Source: Sphingobium cupriresistens (GTDB lineage: Bacteria; Pseudomonadota; Alphaproteobacteria; Sphingomonadales; Sphingomonadaceae). Taken from it: a stretch of DNA of 62,914 nt. How positions within the stretch are numbered: the first letter of the stretch is position 1; the number at the start of each line of letters is the position of its first letter. The position numbers were made by a program, and so were the translations under genes. Location: assembly GCF_004152865.1 (NCBI RefSeq), contig NZ_SEOO01000025.1:1-62914 (forward strand), given 5' to 3'. The notes beneath the pieces are model-generated. The model searched no databases and had not been told where the DNA came from. It saw only the letters and a program-made list of their open reading frames with translations. This document shows positions 27,243 to 35,868 of this stretch, piece after piece.

Positions 27243-29752
27243 GCCGTCCTCCCGGACTGATAGACACGGCCGCCCAGCACCTCGACCGGATCGACACCGG
27301 CCAGTTCGCAAACCGCTTCCAATGGATTGCGGCCCGCGCGCACCAGCGCCTCGAAGGCGGCGACCTCGTTGGGCGCGGAGGTATTGATCCAGTAGCTGAA
27401 GGGGTCGACCACCAGGCGGGCGATGCCGAGCCCCAGGGGGCTGTCGATGAACACCTCGGAATAATTGGGCTTGGCGTTGCGGACCGATTTCAGCAGGTCG
27501 AGCACGAAGCCTGAATAATCGAGGATCTTGTTGTCGACCGCCTTGTCATAGGTGGAACCCTGCAGCAGGAACCGGGTCGCGGCATTTTCAAGGATCACCT
27601 GGCCCGTACCACCGAAGAGCAGCAGGTCGTTCATGCTCTGCAGGACGATGCCGAAGCTGCCCTGATATTTGCGCGCGCGGCGATAACCCTGACCGAACGC
27701 TTCGGCGAGACGCGAGAGATCCTGCCCGTCGCTGCGCGACATGAACTGCGCGGCTTCGTCGCAAAGGACGAAGCGGGGTTTGTCGCGGGCCGAGAGGTAG
27801 AGTTCCTGGGTGACGGCGTTCACGACCACCATCACGATCACATTGAAGAGGTCCGGGAGCGCCTTCAACCGTTCCAGTTCGAGCACCACGAATTCGTCGC
27901 GGGAGATGTCGAAGGTCGAGGGGCCGTTGAAGAAATGCCCGTACGCGCCCTGCGACCCGAAATCGCGCAGGTTGAACGCCAGTTCGCGCGCCACCGGCAC
28001 GAGATGATCGACGCGGTCGAGATCGGAAACCGCATTGTCGGGATAGCGGCCCAGCCAGTCGCGAACCGCATCGATGCCGTCCTCGCCGCGGCCGCTATCG
28101 ACGGTCCACTGCACCGCTGACTTGAGGAGGTTCCATTCCGACGTGCTGACCGGCTTGCGGGTGGAGGCATTGGCCATCTCGGCGACGATGGCGACGGCCA
28201 TGGCGATCGCCGATTGCTTGTCCTCGCCGTCGAGCGCCAGCCCCATGTCGAAGGGATTGAGGACGAGACGTTCTTCGCCGATGTCGATGTAACGGCCGGA
28301 ACAGAGCGTGCAGAGCTTGCGGTAGCTGCCGCCGATATCGATGATGCGGATGAGCGCGCCTTGCGCAAAATATTGCTGGCACAAATTGTTGAGCAGGAAG
28401 CTCTTCCCTGCGCCGCTTTCGGCCGAGACGATGAAATTGTAATTGTTGATCCGCGGATCGAAGAGGTCGAGGGTAATCAGTTGGCCCTTGCGCCCGACAT
28501 AGAGCAGGGCAGGGCGCCCGCCGCCGCGAAAATCGGTCTGCACCGGCGCCATCAGGCAAGCGGCCTTCACCGGCATACGGAAGTCGCGTTCGAGCAGCTT
28601 CAAGGTGCGCTTTTCGGGGTAAAGACCGAAGGGCAGGCTGGCGGCGAGCAAAACGGGAAGCAGGTAGCTCTCCTCCTGCACCATGAAGGGCAGGGGTTCG
28701 GATTCCCACAGCCGCTTGGCCCGCGCCGCCATCTCGCGCGCCTGGGCGCTGTCGCGGCCGAACACCCACATTGTCGGGATCACCGAGACGAAGCGGCTGT
28801 TCGACGCTTCGTCCAGGATCCAGCCGATCTCCTCGATCTGCTTGCCGACCTCGACCGCGAAGCTGCCCGCCGCCTTCTGAGCCGAAAGGATCTGGGCACG
28901 CTTGTGGATCTCGAACTGCGAATGATCAAAGAGAACCGACAGACAGTAGAGGAACGGCCCGCCGATCTGGTCGCTGTCTTCGGCGCTCCCGCGCATGCCC
29001 CCAAGCAGCCGGTTCGCCCGCTCGGCGGTGATGCGGCGGGCAGGAGCCTTGGGCGTCAGGCAGCGCGCGACCTGGTTGCCGAGATAAACCTCGGATCCCT
29101 CGAAACAAAGATCAGGGCCTGCCTCGATGATCTGCCGCGCGATCGACGGCGCCGGCATGCCGCCCACGCTCTCGCTCAGGAACACACCCGGCGCAGGGGC
29201 GAAGACACCGTTGAAGATACGGCGGTAGAAGCTGACCAGTTTGTCCGGCGGCAGCCGCCGGATGCCCATCTTCGCCAGCTGCTCCTCGACCTGGCGGCGC
29301 AGGTCCGCGCCGAGCTTCACCCGCGTCTTGATAACAAGGAACAACCGAAAATCGCGCACTGGGATGCCGTGCAGCGCATCGAGACCTTTGGTTCCCGAAC
29401 GCAGATATTCGGCTGTCCGCCGCGCAGAAGCCTGAACCAGCGGATCTGGCCGCACCTTGAGATCGAGATAGGCGTCGAGCGCCGGGTCGATCAGCGGATC
29501 GGCGAAGGTGATGAGCTGGAGAACCGTGCCTTCGGGGAAGTGAATGTTGAGAAGACCGAGCAAAGCCTGCTGGACATGGGCGAACATATAGGCCGAAGGG
29601 ACCAGCTCCCAGGCCTGGCCCCACCCGTCGTCGATGCACAGGAAGGCTTCTTCCTCCTCGACCCAGGCGACCATCGGCAGGAAGTCCGAATAGGCATCGC
29701 GCGTAACGGCGGCGCGCAGGCGCTGATAGCTGAGGCTGTTGCGTCCGCTCAT
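27239..29752 (-). CDS. traC: Type IV secretion ATPase TraC (VirB4 family)
   Basis: This 837-residue ATPase powers pilus assembly at the inner membrane. Walker A is ESGAGKSFLLNN with Gly447-Lys450-Ser451, and Walker B is FVLCDEAAQF with Asp665-Glu666. The N-terminal half is the TraC_F_IV domain and the C-terminal half is the RecA-like VirB4 domain with a TIFQS-like SFGIVLQSMND motif. The length is close to F TraC (875). The start overlaps the traV end, and the stop overlaps the next start. Confidence 0.95.
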   Translation of the reverse strand: MSGRNSLSYQRLRAAVTRDAYSDFLPMVAWVEEEEAFLCIDDGWGQAWELVPSAYMFAHVQQALLGLLNIHFPEGTVLQLITFADPLIDPALDAYLDLKVRPDPLVQASARRTAEYLRSGTKGLDALHGIPVRDFRLFLVIKTRVKLGADLRRQVEEQLAKMGIRRLPPDKLVSFYRRIFNGVFAPAPGVFLSESVGGMPAPSIARQIIEAGPDLCFEGSEVYLGNQVARCLTPKAPARRITAERANRLLGGMRGSAEDSDQIGGPFLYCLSVLFDHSQFEIHKRAQILSAQKAAGSFAVEVGKQIEEIGWILDEASNSRFVSVIPTMWVFGRDSAQAREMAARAKRLWESEPLPFMVQEESYLLPVLLAASLPFGLYPEKRTLKLLERDFRMPVKAACLMAPVQTDFRGGGRPALLYVGRKGQLITLDLFDPRINNYNFIVSAESGAGKSFLLNNLCQQYFAQGALIRIIDIGGSYRKLCTLCSGRYIDIGEERLVLNPFDMGLALDGEDKQSAIAMAVAIVAEMANASTRKPVSTSEWNLLKSAVQWTVDSGRGEDGIDAVRDWLGRYPDNAVSDLDRVDHLVPVARELAFNLRDFGSQGAYGHFFNGPSTFDISRDEFVVLELERLKALPDLFNVIVMVVVNAVTQELYLSARDKPRFVLCDEAAQFMSRSDGQDLSRLAEAFGQGYRRARKYQGSFGIVLQSMNDLLLFGGTGQVILENAATRFLLQGSTYDKAVDNKILDYSGFVLDLLKSVRNAKPNYSEVFIDSPLGLGIARLVVDPFSYWINTSAPNEVAAFEALVRAGRNPLEAVCELAGVDPVEVLGGRVYQSGRTA

Positions 29753-30417
29753 GGCCGGTTCTCCGGAACGAGGGTGAGTGGCATCTCCGGGGCCGGCACC
29801 TCGACGCTTCCTCCTGCGGGTTCGCGCACCGTCCGCAGCACCGGCAGGGCGGGCGTCCGGCCACCGGGCTCCACCAGATAGTCGCCGACCACCCAGGCCG
29901 GCCGGTCGATGATCGAATAGACATAGCGCGCCATGTAGAGCCGGTCGGGGCGCTGCTTGTCCGCATAGGGCAGGATCAATGTGCGTATCGTGCGCGAAGG
30001 GCGCAGCATGGGCGAGCCGGGGCCCTCGATCAGTGCGCCGACATTGCCTTGTCCGCTCTGGGGGGCAGCAACGCCTGTCGCGGTGGGCTTGTCGACCTTG
30101 CTGCCCGACGCGGGCGCCTTGGCTGTCTTGCGCTCCGCGAGCATCTTGCGATCATTGGTGACGGCAGGATCGGACTTGGACGTGCGACCGGCGAGAGCGT
30201 CGGCATAGGCCTGGTCGGGATGGATGCACTGGCCATGGTCGCTGTTCTTGCAGGAGAATTTCTCGCTGTAGGGCGACATCACCGAGCCCACCGTGGCGCA
30301 GCCCGAAAGCCCGAGCAGCGGCAAGGCGAACAACGCCAGCGCGCGTAGCGAAGTACGGCAAAACCGCAAACGGGCGTGTAGCTGGTATGGCATGGTGCCT
30401 CCTGTCGTGATGCGCAT
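29749..30417 (-). CDS. traV: Outer membrane lipoprotein TraV
   Basis: This 222-residue lipoprotein has a lipobox LLGLSGC with Cys40 as the acylation site, then a mature part starting ATVGSVMSPYSEKFSC. TraV is the VirB7-like anchor of the F-type core complex and binds TraK and TraB. The signal region is long because of eight extra residues; the internal Met9 may be the true start. Its stop overlaps traC and its start abuts traB. Confidence 0.88.
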   Translation of the reverse strand: MRITTGGTMPYQLHARLRFCRTSLRALALFALPLLGLSGCATVGSVMSPYSEKFSCKNSDHGQCIHPDQAYADALAGRTSKSDPAVTNDRKMLAERKTAKAPASGSKVDKPTATGVAAPQSGQGNVGALIEGPGSPMLRPSRTIRTLILPYADKQRPDRLYMARYVYSIIDRPAWVVGDYLVEPGGRTPALPVLRTVREPAGGSVEVPAPEMPLTLVPENRP

Positions 30418-31760
30418 CAGAACTTCACTCCCGCGCCGGGTTTGATCTCGAGGGTTGCGCCTTCCTGGATCACCACGACCACGTCCTTGGCCGCGCCCAC
30501 CTCGACGATGGGACCGGCCTGCCGGGCGAGGTCGAGATAGAAGTCGGTCAGCTTGTCTGAGGATTTGGCGAGGCCGCCGGCAATGCCGGTCTTCGCCGCG
30601 TCGCCGGCATCGAGCGTGCGCACCGTGCCCAGCGCTGATGTCGAGGTGTTGCCGAAGGTGCTTTCCACCGATTGCGAGATGCCGCTGATGGTCCCGGCGA
30701 TGAAGGCGCGCGCCAGTGTGGCGCCGGCCCGCGTCACCACCTTGCCCGACAATCCCTTCTTGCCGTCAGTGTCGACGAAGAAGCCCTTGACCGGCTGATC
30801 GACCACGGAATGCTCGTCGAAATCAACGCACGACAGCGATACGAGCTGCACCTCGACCCGTTCCTTGGCGAGGCTGCCGGTGGCGTTGCCGACGACGAAG
30901 CAACCGGCCAGGTTCGCCTTCACTTCATTGGGGAGGACCGCAGGCGCCTGCACCCGGGCGATGATCGGCTCGGGGTTACTGGTCGCGTCCCGGCTCGCCA
31001 GCGCGTCGATCCCCGTCAGGAGCCGCGCCTTCATGAAACCAGGCGGCAAATAGATCGTCCGATTCTTTTTTTTGGACGAAGCCGATCCACCCGCTGCAGC
31101 CTGAGGCACGACCTGGCTTGTCGCCGATCCAATCGCACCGACCGTCTTCTCGACTGGCGGAGCGGGCGGCGCGGGCGGGGCGCTCGGTGCCGAGGGCGGC
31201 GCCGGGAGCTTGTCCGCATCTGCGCCGATGTCGCCGACGTCGGGCGGATAAGGCAGCGCGGGCACCTCGCCGCCTAGCGCTGGCGGCAGATCGCCATCGA
31301 CGCCTCCAGATGACTTGCTACCTGGGGCTCCCGGGCCACGTGACCCGGGAACGACCTTGCCTTCCTCGATCGCGCTGACGCGATCGCCGAGCAGCTGCTG
31401 GCCGTCGAGAACCTTCTTCAGGTCACCGCGCAGCTTCACCTCGAGGCTATCGCCACGTAGCCCCGCGCCCATGTTGAGCGAGGATGCGGGATTGGCGGGC
31501 TTCGCCTCTTCCTTGCTGCCGGAGGCCATATAAAGGCCTATGCCCAGCGCGCCGACCGCCACGCCGACGGCGAGCTGGCGCGCGCGCAGTTTCTGCTTTG
31601 CGGAAAGTCCGGCCCAGAACCCCTGCCAGTCTAACAGGGCAACGGGGCGTCGCGGGTGGGTCTCGTTCTCTTCCAGAGCATTCTGTCCGGCGAGATGCGC
31701 CTGATAAGGCGACAGCGGCTCAGGGGCCTCCACAGGCCCATTGTCCTGCGTGCCACTCAT
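30417..31760 (-). CDS. traB: Core complex protein TraB (VirB10-like)
   Basis: This 447-residue protein spans the envelope. A cytoplasmic N-terminus is followed by a membrane helix near 65-82, a coiled coil, a Pro-rich linker (about 190-235) and a C-terminal TrbI/VirB10-type beta barrel domain with IYLPPGFMKARLLTGIDA and NEVKANLAGCFVVG. F TraB is 475 residues. It forms the channel core with TraK and TraV, and its gene sits between these two, as in F. Confidence 0.93.
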   Translation of the reverse strand: MSGTQDNGPVEAPEPLSPYQAHLAGQNALEENETHPRRPVALLDWQGFWAGLSAKQKLRARQLAVGVAVGALGIGLYMASGSKEEAKPANPASSLNMGAGLRGDSLEVKLRGDLKKVLDGQQLLGDRVSAIEEGKVVPGSRGPGAPGSKSSGGVDGDLPPALGGEVPALPYPPDVGDIGADADKLPAPPSAPSAPPAPPAPPVEKTVGAIGSATSQVVPQAAAGGSASSKKKNRTIYLPPGFMKARLLTGIDALASRDATSNPEPIIARVQAPAVLPNEVKANLAGCFVVGNATGSLAKERVEVQLVSLSCVDFDEHSVVDQPVKGFFVDTDGKKGLSGKVVTRAGATLARAFIAGTISGISQSVESTFGNTSTSALGTVRTLDAGDAAKTGIAGGLAKSSDKLTDFYLDLARQAGPIVEVGAAKDVVVVIQEGATLEIKPGAGVKF

Positions 31761-32593
31761 TGCCCGGTCCCCCGGCGCACCACGACCAGCCGGGCGTTTT
31801 CCCCGGCGTTGAGCCGCAACCGGTCAAGGGTCACGGCGAAAATGCGGGAGCCGAGCGACGGATCGATCAATGACCGTTCGTCGAGCGTCACCGCTGCTGC
31901 GGCCCGGATGCGGTATTCCGAAGCCGAAAGGGCGGCGCCCTCTATGGCAACGCGGCGGCTTTCTGTGATCGAAACACCGGGCATCGCCGGTAACGCGATC
32001 GTTCCGCCGGCGGGCGCAACCTCGCTGAACGAGGCGGGAATGCGATCGTCCAGCAGCGCCATGGTGATCGAGACCGCGCGGTCTTCATCGGCGAGCGCGG
32101 CCATCAGTTCATTGTTGGCCTGGGCTCTTTGCCGGGCGCCCGGCATCAGCACCACCGTCTGTGCAGGGATCTCCGCCGGTTCCGCATAGAGCGGATAGGT
32201 GGCGCCGTTGCAGCTCACGAAGAATTCGGAAGGCTGGGTCACATAGCTGCGCGTGATCTGCCCCGCATCGTCGATCTCGTGCGCGAGGAACTTGATCCAG
32301 GCGTCCGCGCCGCCTTTCTCGACCGCGACGCCCTTCTCGGCGGAGAACTTGATATCCTCGATCTCGCCGCCCTCGCACACGACATGGTTGATGTCGCGAT
32401 TGGACAGGCGGATCCGGCTCGTCTGGTCGGGCGGCGCTTGCACCGTCTGCGCCGCGGCCGGCATAGCCAGCAGCAAGGCGAAACCCGATATCGCGGTGCA
32501 CGCGACGGCGCGGGGGGAAGTATAGTTTGCCCGGACTGCCAGGCGTGCAGGCATGGATTCCTGCTTCGAAATCCTATCAGCGTGTTTCGGCAT
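31757..32593 (-). CDS. traK: Core complex protein TraK (VirB9-like secretin)
   Basis: This 278-residue periplasmic protein has a signal peptide (about 25-48 from the first Met, ending AAAQ). The TraK pattern follows: IRLSNRDINHVVCEGGEIED in the N-terminal domain and a beta-rich C-terminal domain that binds TraV. The real start may be Met6 or Met16, giving a shorter signal peptide. It overlaps traE by 17 bases. Confidence 0.9.
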   Translation of the reverse strand: MPKHADRISKQESMPARLAVRANYTSPRAVACTAISGFALLLAMPAAAQTVQAPPDQTSRIRLSNRDINHVVCEGGEIEDIKFSAEKGVAVEKGGADAWIKFLAHEIDDAGQITRSYVTQPSEFFVSCNGATYPLYAEPAEIPAQTVVLMPGARQRAQANNELMAALADEDRAVSITMALLDDRIPASFSEVAPAGGTIALPAMPGVSITESRRVAIEGAALSASEYRIRAAAAVTLDERSLIDPSLGSRIFAVTLDRLRLNAGENARLVVVRRGTGQ

Positions 32594-33212
32594 CGAACTG
32601 CTCCTCGGAAAGACGGGTCAGCCAGAAGCGGCCATTGTCGATGGCGTAACCAATGCGCAAAATGCCCCGGAACTTGCGGATCACGCCGCCGATCACGCGT
32701 ACCTTCTCGACCGGCACGACGATCTCGTGCGCGGTCCAGCGGACCGGCTGATCGTTTCGGATATAGGTGGCAATCGACAGCGTCGAATTATTTGCCAGTT
32801 CGTCGAGAATGGTATTGAGGCTGTCGCGCATCCCGCCATAGGCAGAAGGGTGCACGAGCCCGAGCAGTTCCTGGAATTGGCGATCAGCCGAATAGGCCGA
32901 CCAGGTTCCCGAGAGCGCGACGATGTTCCGCGTCATCGCGACGATATAGGCCTCGGACGGTTTGTTCCCCGAGACGTGGAGATCGCCGGTGGAGCCGAAG
33001 GGCACGATGATGGTCCGGGCGTTCTGGTTGGTCGTGTAGATCACTGCCCCCAGAACCGCGGTCACACCGAACATGCCCGCGATGGCGACCTTCAGCAGCC
33101 GGTTTTCCTCGAACAGGTTCGCAGAGCCCTGGAGGTAGCGATGGATGCCGAAGCTTGCCGGTTTGCCCAGCAATACGTCCTCGCCCGGTGGCTTGCGCGT
33201 GAAGATGCCCAT
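32577..33212 (-). CDS. traE: Conjugal transfer protein TraE (VirB5/8-like)
   Basis: This 211-residue inner membrane protein starts MGIFTRKPPGED and has one membrane helix near 43-60 (LLKVAIAGMFGVTAVLGAVI). A periplasmic domain with FVxx-like SYATYIRN-type and WTAHEIVVPVEKVRVIGG motifs follows. Length and helix position fit TraE (F: 188). The ATG at 33212 is only five bases after the traL stop. The longer frame to 33437 is a shadow of traL. Confidence 0.9.
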   Translation of the reverse strand: MGIFTRKPPGEDVLLGKPASFGIHRYLQGSANLFEENRLLKVAIAGMFGVTAVLGAVIYTTNQNARTIIVPFGSTGDLHVSGNKPSEAYIVAMTRNIVALSGTWSAYSADRQFQELLGLVHPSAYGGMRDSLNTILDELANNSTLSIATYIRNDQPVRWTAHEIVVPVEKVRVIGGVIRKFRGILRIGYAIDNGRFWLTRLSEEQFDAETR

Positions 33213-33217
33213 GGCGC

Positions 33218-33484
33218 CTACTCGAAGAAGCGGGTCTGTGTCGGACCCGGATAATGAGGGAAGGAAACCAGACCCCAGCGCCACGCGAGATGGGCGAGAT
33301 AGCCCCGGGGCTTGGTCCGCTTCCACGGGATGAAAAGGAGAAGGGCGGCGATGAGCGCCCAACCGACAAGTCCGCCTACGATCGCGGCCACGAACACGCT
33401 CGAGGTCGCGAGCAGGAACTCGTCCGATCCGAACCACAGGATCTGGACCGGCCGATGCAGATATTGCGGAAGGCGTTCGTCCAC
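33218..33484 (-). CDS. traL: Conjugal transfer protein TraL
   Basis: This 88-residue protein has the TraL pattern: a short N-terminus VDERLPQYLHRPVQILWFGS, two membrane helices in FLLATSSVFVAAIVGGLVGWA and ALLLFIPWKR, and an end YPGPTQTRFFE near YLP-type motifs. GTG is chosen as start because a strong AGGAGGAGAAGG precedes it. F TraL is 91 residues. It lies between the pilin and traE, as in F. Confidence 0.9.
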   Translation of the reverse strand: MDERLPQYLHRPVQILWFGSDEFLLATSSVFVAAIVGGLVGWALIAALLLFIPWKRTKPRGYLAHLAWRWGLVSFPHYPGPTQTRFFE

Positions 33485-33616
33485 TTGCCCTTCTCCTCCT
33501 GCTTCATGACACCTGAAAAGGTGCCGGTTTCCGGGAGCCGACCATTCGGCTCCCAGCACTTTGCCGGTGCGGGAGGCGGCCGACCAAACGGTCGGGCCGC
33601 AGCCGCGCCCGGCGTC

Positions 33617-33931
33617 TCAGACGACCATCCCGAAGGTCTGGAGAATGGAGTCCGCCTTGATGAGGCAGACCGCCGCCACGATTGTCGGGATGCCGATCAT
33701 GATGTTCGAGAAGAGGCGCGAGACGCCGAACAGGAAGGCAGCGACGCCGCCCACAAAGCCCATCGGACCCTTCACGCCCTGGTTCACGACGATATCGTAA
33801 ATATCGTAGCCAAGATCGCCCTGGGCGGGCGCCGAGAAGGCATGGGCCGGGCCGCCCACCAGGGCCATCACGCCCAAAGGGAGACCGAGATTGGCCACCG
33901 CCAGGGCCTTGTTGCTCAATGTACGCATCAT
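33617..33931 (-). CDS. traA: TraA-type conjugative pilin
   Basis: This 104-residue prepilin has a long signal peptide (cleavage expected after AHA, near residue 31). A mature part with two hydrophobic helices separated by a short basic turn follows, as in F pilin. The mature form would be about 73 residues (F pilin is 70). Its start overlaps the upstream stop (ATGA). The following 130 bases up to traL contain no gene and could hold an attenuator that sets pilin expression above the rest. Confidence 0.82.
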   Translation of the reverse strand: MMRTLSNKALAVANLGLPLGVMALVGGPAHAFSAPAQGDLGYDIYDIVVNQGVKGPMGFVGGVAAFLFGVSRLFSNIMIGIPTIVAAVCLIKADSILQTFGMVV

Positions 33932-34122
33932 AGCTTTGCTCCGAAGATAGAGCCGTCCAACCCAAGCCTGCCGGCATCGAAGAGAAAATCGGTGTCGGCC
34001 GGGGCGTCGGTGGACGGCTCCCTGAGCCCGCCGCCGCCGGCATCTTGGTCCATCCGCCCGCCCGCGATCAGGCGGGACCGGATGCCCTCCGAAAAGAAAT
34101 CGTCTGCGCCGCGACAGCGCAC
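33928..34122 (-). CDS. Small hypothetical protein between dsbC and traA
   Basis: This 64-residue acidic protein would start at GTG four bases after the dsbC stop, or at Met24, and its stop overlaps the pilin start. It has no membrane segment or recognised domain. The tight spacing argues for translation, while the weak ribosome site and odd composition argue for caution. Confidence 0.45.
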   Translation of the reverse strand: MRCRGADDFFSEGIRSRLIAGGRMDQDAGGGGLREPSTDAPADTDFLFDAGRLGLDGSIFGAKL

Positions 34123-34128
34123 TTCCGG

Positions 34129-34965
34129 TCAGTGCCGCGCAGCGGGTACTGTCTTCGCCAGTGCGGGCTTCGCATGCCGGTCGAGGAACGCCTCGAGCTC
34201 GGCCTGCTGGAAACCCGAAATGAGCTTGCCATCGGCGATCAGGGTCGGTGTGCCCGAGACGCCCACTTTCGCGACCAGTTCCGCGTCTTCCGCGACCTTG
34301 TCATGCCCCGCGGCGCATTGGCGCAGCAGCGGCGGGGTCTGGCCCGAATAGGCTGCCTGGAACGCTGCCTCGCGATCGGGTGAGCACAGGATATGCTCTG
34401 CCTTGGCAGCCGCCGTCGGGTGGATGCCGCTCACGAAGAAGATGAGGCGCCTGACCGGTTTGCCCTCGGCTGCCTTGGCCTTCCAGAAGCGATCGAGCGC
34501 CTGGCAATAGGGGCAGTCGGGATCGGTGAACTCGATCACTGTCGGCGCGTCCGCGGGGCCGATAGCCAGAGCCTTGGCGGGGTCGATGGCCTTGAGGCGC
34601 TGGGCTGCGCCCTGTTCCTGGGCCAGAGCGGTCAGATTGACCCCATTGCGGTCGTAGACTGTGGCGAACAGCAGATGTTCGCTCCGCGGGGCAAAATAGA
34701 TGATCTTGCCGCCCGCTATGGCCTGATAGATCGGTCCTTCGACCGGGGCGGCGGCGAAATCCTCGAAATGCAGGTTGGTAAAGGTCTGTTGTAGCTTGAC
34801 CTGGGCTTCCGCAGCGGCGTCGCGAAGCGACGCTGCTGCCTGCATGCGGGAGGCAAGCTCGAGCTCTTGGGGCGGTGCGCCTTGCGCTGCCGCGCCATGG
34901 AGAGGCATAATGCCCGTTACGAGAGCGACGAGTATTGCCGCGGAACTGGAACGCGTTCTGGTCAT
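34129..34965 (-). CDS. dsbC: DsbC-type thiol:disulfide isomerase, first gene of the transfer operon
   Basis: This 278-residue protein has a signal peptide (cut near AAAQ, residue 28), an N-terminal dimerisation-like region (about 35-125) and a C-terminal thioredoxin domain. The domain has CPYC at 151-154 and a cis-Pro motif SGTPTLIADG. DsbC/TrbB proteins isomerise disulfides in transfer proteins. It heads the minus-strand operon that runs to traG, and its promoter should lie in the repeat-rich gap at 34966-35279. Confidence 0.88.
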   Translation of the reverse strand: MTRTRSSSAAILVALVTGIMPLHGAAAQGAPPQELELASRMQAAASLRDAAAEAQVKLQQTFTNLHFEDFAAAPVEGPIYQAIAGGKIIYFAPRSEHLLFATVYDRNGVNLTALAQEQGAAQRLKAIDPAKALAIGPADAPTVIEFTDPDCPYCQALDRFWKAKAAEGKPVRRLIFFVSGIHPTAAAKAEHILCSPDREAAFQAAYSGQTPPLLRQCAAGHDKVAEDAELVAKVGVSGTPTLIADGKLISGFQQAELEAFLDRHAKPALAKTVPAARH

Positions 34966-35099
34966 GACCGCTAGTCTCCCTGAGTGGGGATGAGACGGAC
35001 ACCGGGCTGCCGATCGTTCGGAAATTCTCGCCCTTGCTGCCGTCTCGACACGGACTTGAGTGGCGGAACATCCTTTCTCTGCACAAGGGATGAGGAATC

Positions 35100-35162
35100 T
35101 CAGTTCCGGTTTAAGGCACTTCAGTTCCGGTTATCGGAAAATCACTTCCGCAAACCGGAAGT
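35100..35162. promoter_or_regulatory. Repeat-rich operator region upstream of the transfer operon
   Basis: The motif tcagttccggtt occurs at 35100 and again at 35121, exactly 21 bases (two helical turns) apart. An inverted copy, caaaccggaa, lies at 35151-35160. Such phased, same-face repeats suggest a regulator binding site. It sits in the 314-base gap between the divergent dsbC and 35280 genes, where promoters for both should be. No gene is seen in this gap. Confidence 0.6.
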
Positions 35163-35279
35163 ATATTTCCGATTTCATCTTTTGTTCCTTGCCCCGGAAT
35201 CGCTCGCGTCACGCGGAATCGGTAGACTCGCAGGCATATCGACCGCGAAAGAATCGCCGCCTGCCTCGGGAGAACGACT

Positions 35280-35714
35280 ATGGGGAGTCAGCAGTCCAGG
35301 GCGTACAAGCTTCAATTGTCCGACGAGGGCATTCATCTCTTCCTGCAGTGCCATTGCCGGCTATGCCATCTCGCCGGGGATTTTCTGCCTTATGGAACGA
35401 CACTGTACATTGCCGTCGATCTTCTCCATCGATGTGCGGCGGACGATCTCATCGCGGAATTGCTCGACCCGAAGTTGGATCGCCTTGGCGGACGCAAGGT
35501 CCGGCATGTCGGCACATCCAACACTCTCTCGCGCCTCGTCGATGACATTGTTCAAACCGCAGGCCGGTCGGAGGCCGTCCATCCGTTGCCCCAGGTCTGG
35601 CGACTCTACTTGTCCGCCCTCGTTCACATGCAGACGACCGAAGACATCAAGGTCATTCAATGTTTTCGCGAGATGCCTCTCAAGACCGGACGGCCTTCCC
35701 ACCGCTCCCCATGA
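35280..35714 (+). CDS. Hypothetical protein with Cys cluster
   Basis: This 144-residue protein is preceded by a GGGAG ribosome site. Near residues 24-29 it has a compact CHCRLC cluster that could bind zinc. The rest is mostly helical, and no family was recognised. It diverges from the transfer operon and precedes two regulators, so a regulatory role is possible. An antisense frame of similar length exists, but it has no good start signal. Confidence 0.5.
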   Translation: MGSQQSRAYKLQLSDEGIHLFLQCHCRLCHLAGDFLPYGTTLYIAVDLLHRCAADDLIAELLDPKLDRLGGRKVRHVGTSNTLSRLVDDIVQTAGRSEAVHPLPQVWRLYLSALVHMQTTEDIKVIQCFREMPLKTGRPSHRSP

Positions 35715-35727
35715 TAGTTGCACACGC

Positions 35728-35762
35728 GGGACCAATTTTTGCCGTGGTTCGCAATTGGTCCC
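35728..35762. promoter_or_regulatory. Perfect 10-bp inverted repeat before the XRE-like gene
   Basis: GGGACCAATT and AATTGGTCCC are separated by 15 bases. There is no T-run after it, so an operator for one of the two downstream regulators is more likely than a terminator, though it does lie just after the 35280 gene. Confidence 0.55.
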
Positions 35763-35769
35763 ACACATG

Positions 35770-35786
35770 CAACATTCAGCATGTTG
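35770..35786. promoter_or_regulatory. Short inverted repeat CAACAT/ATGTTG
   Basis: A 6-bp inverted repeat with a 5-base spacer lies eight bases after the 10-bp one and about 80 bases before the XRE-like start. It could be a second operator half. Confidence 0.35.
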
Positions 35787-35868
35787 ACGAGCGGTTTTAT
35801 TTACAACAGATTGCTGCGCATAGGCGATGTGACTTGGACTTTTGAGCCGCTGCCAGGGAGACCTGCAG

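Noticed and set aside
28214..29881. Plus-strand frame of 555 codons opposite traC
   Set aside because: traC has Walker A and B at the right places; this is its complement.
35361..35768. Minus-strand frame of 135 codons opposite the Cys-cluster gene
   Set aside because: No ribosome site; the plus-strand frame has GGGAG at correct distance, though certainty is moderate.
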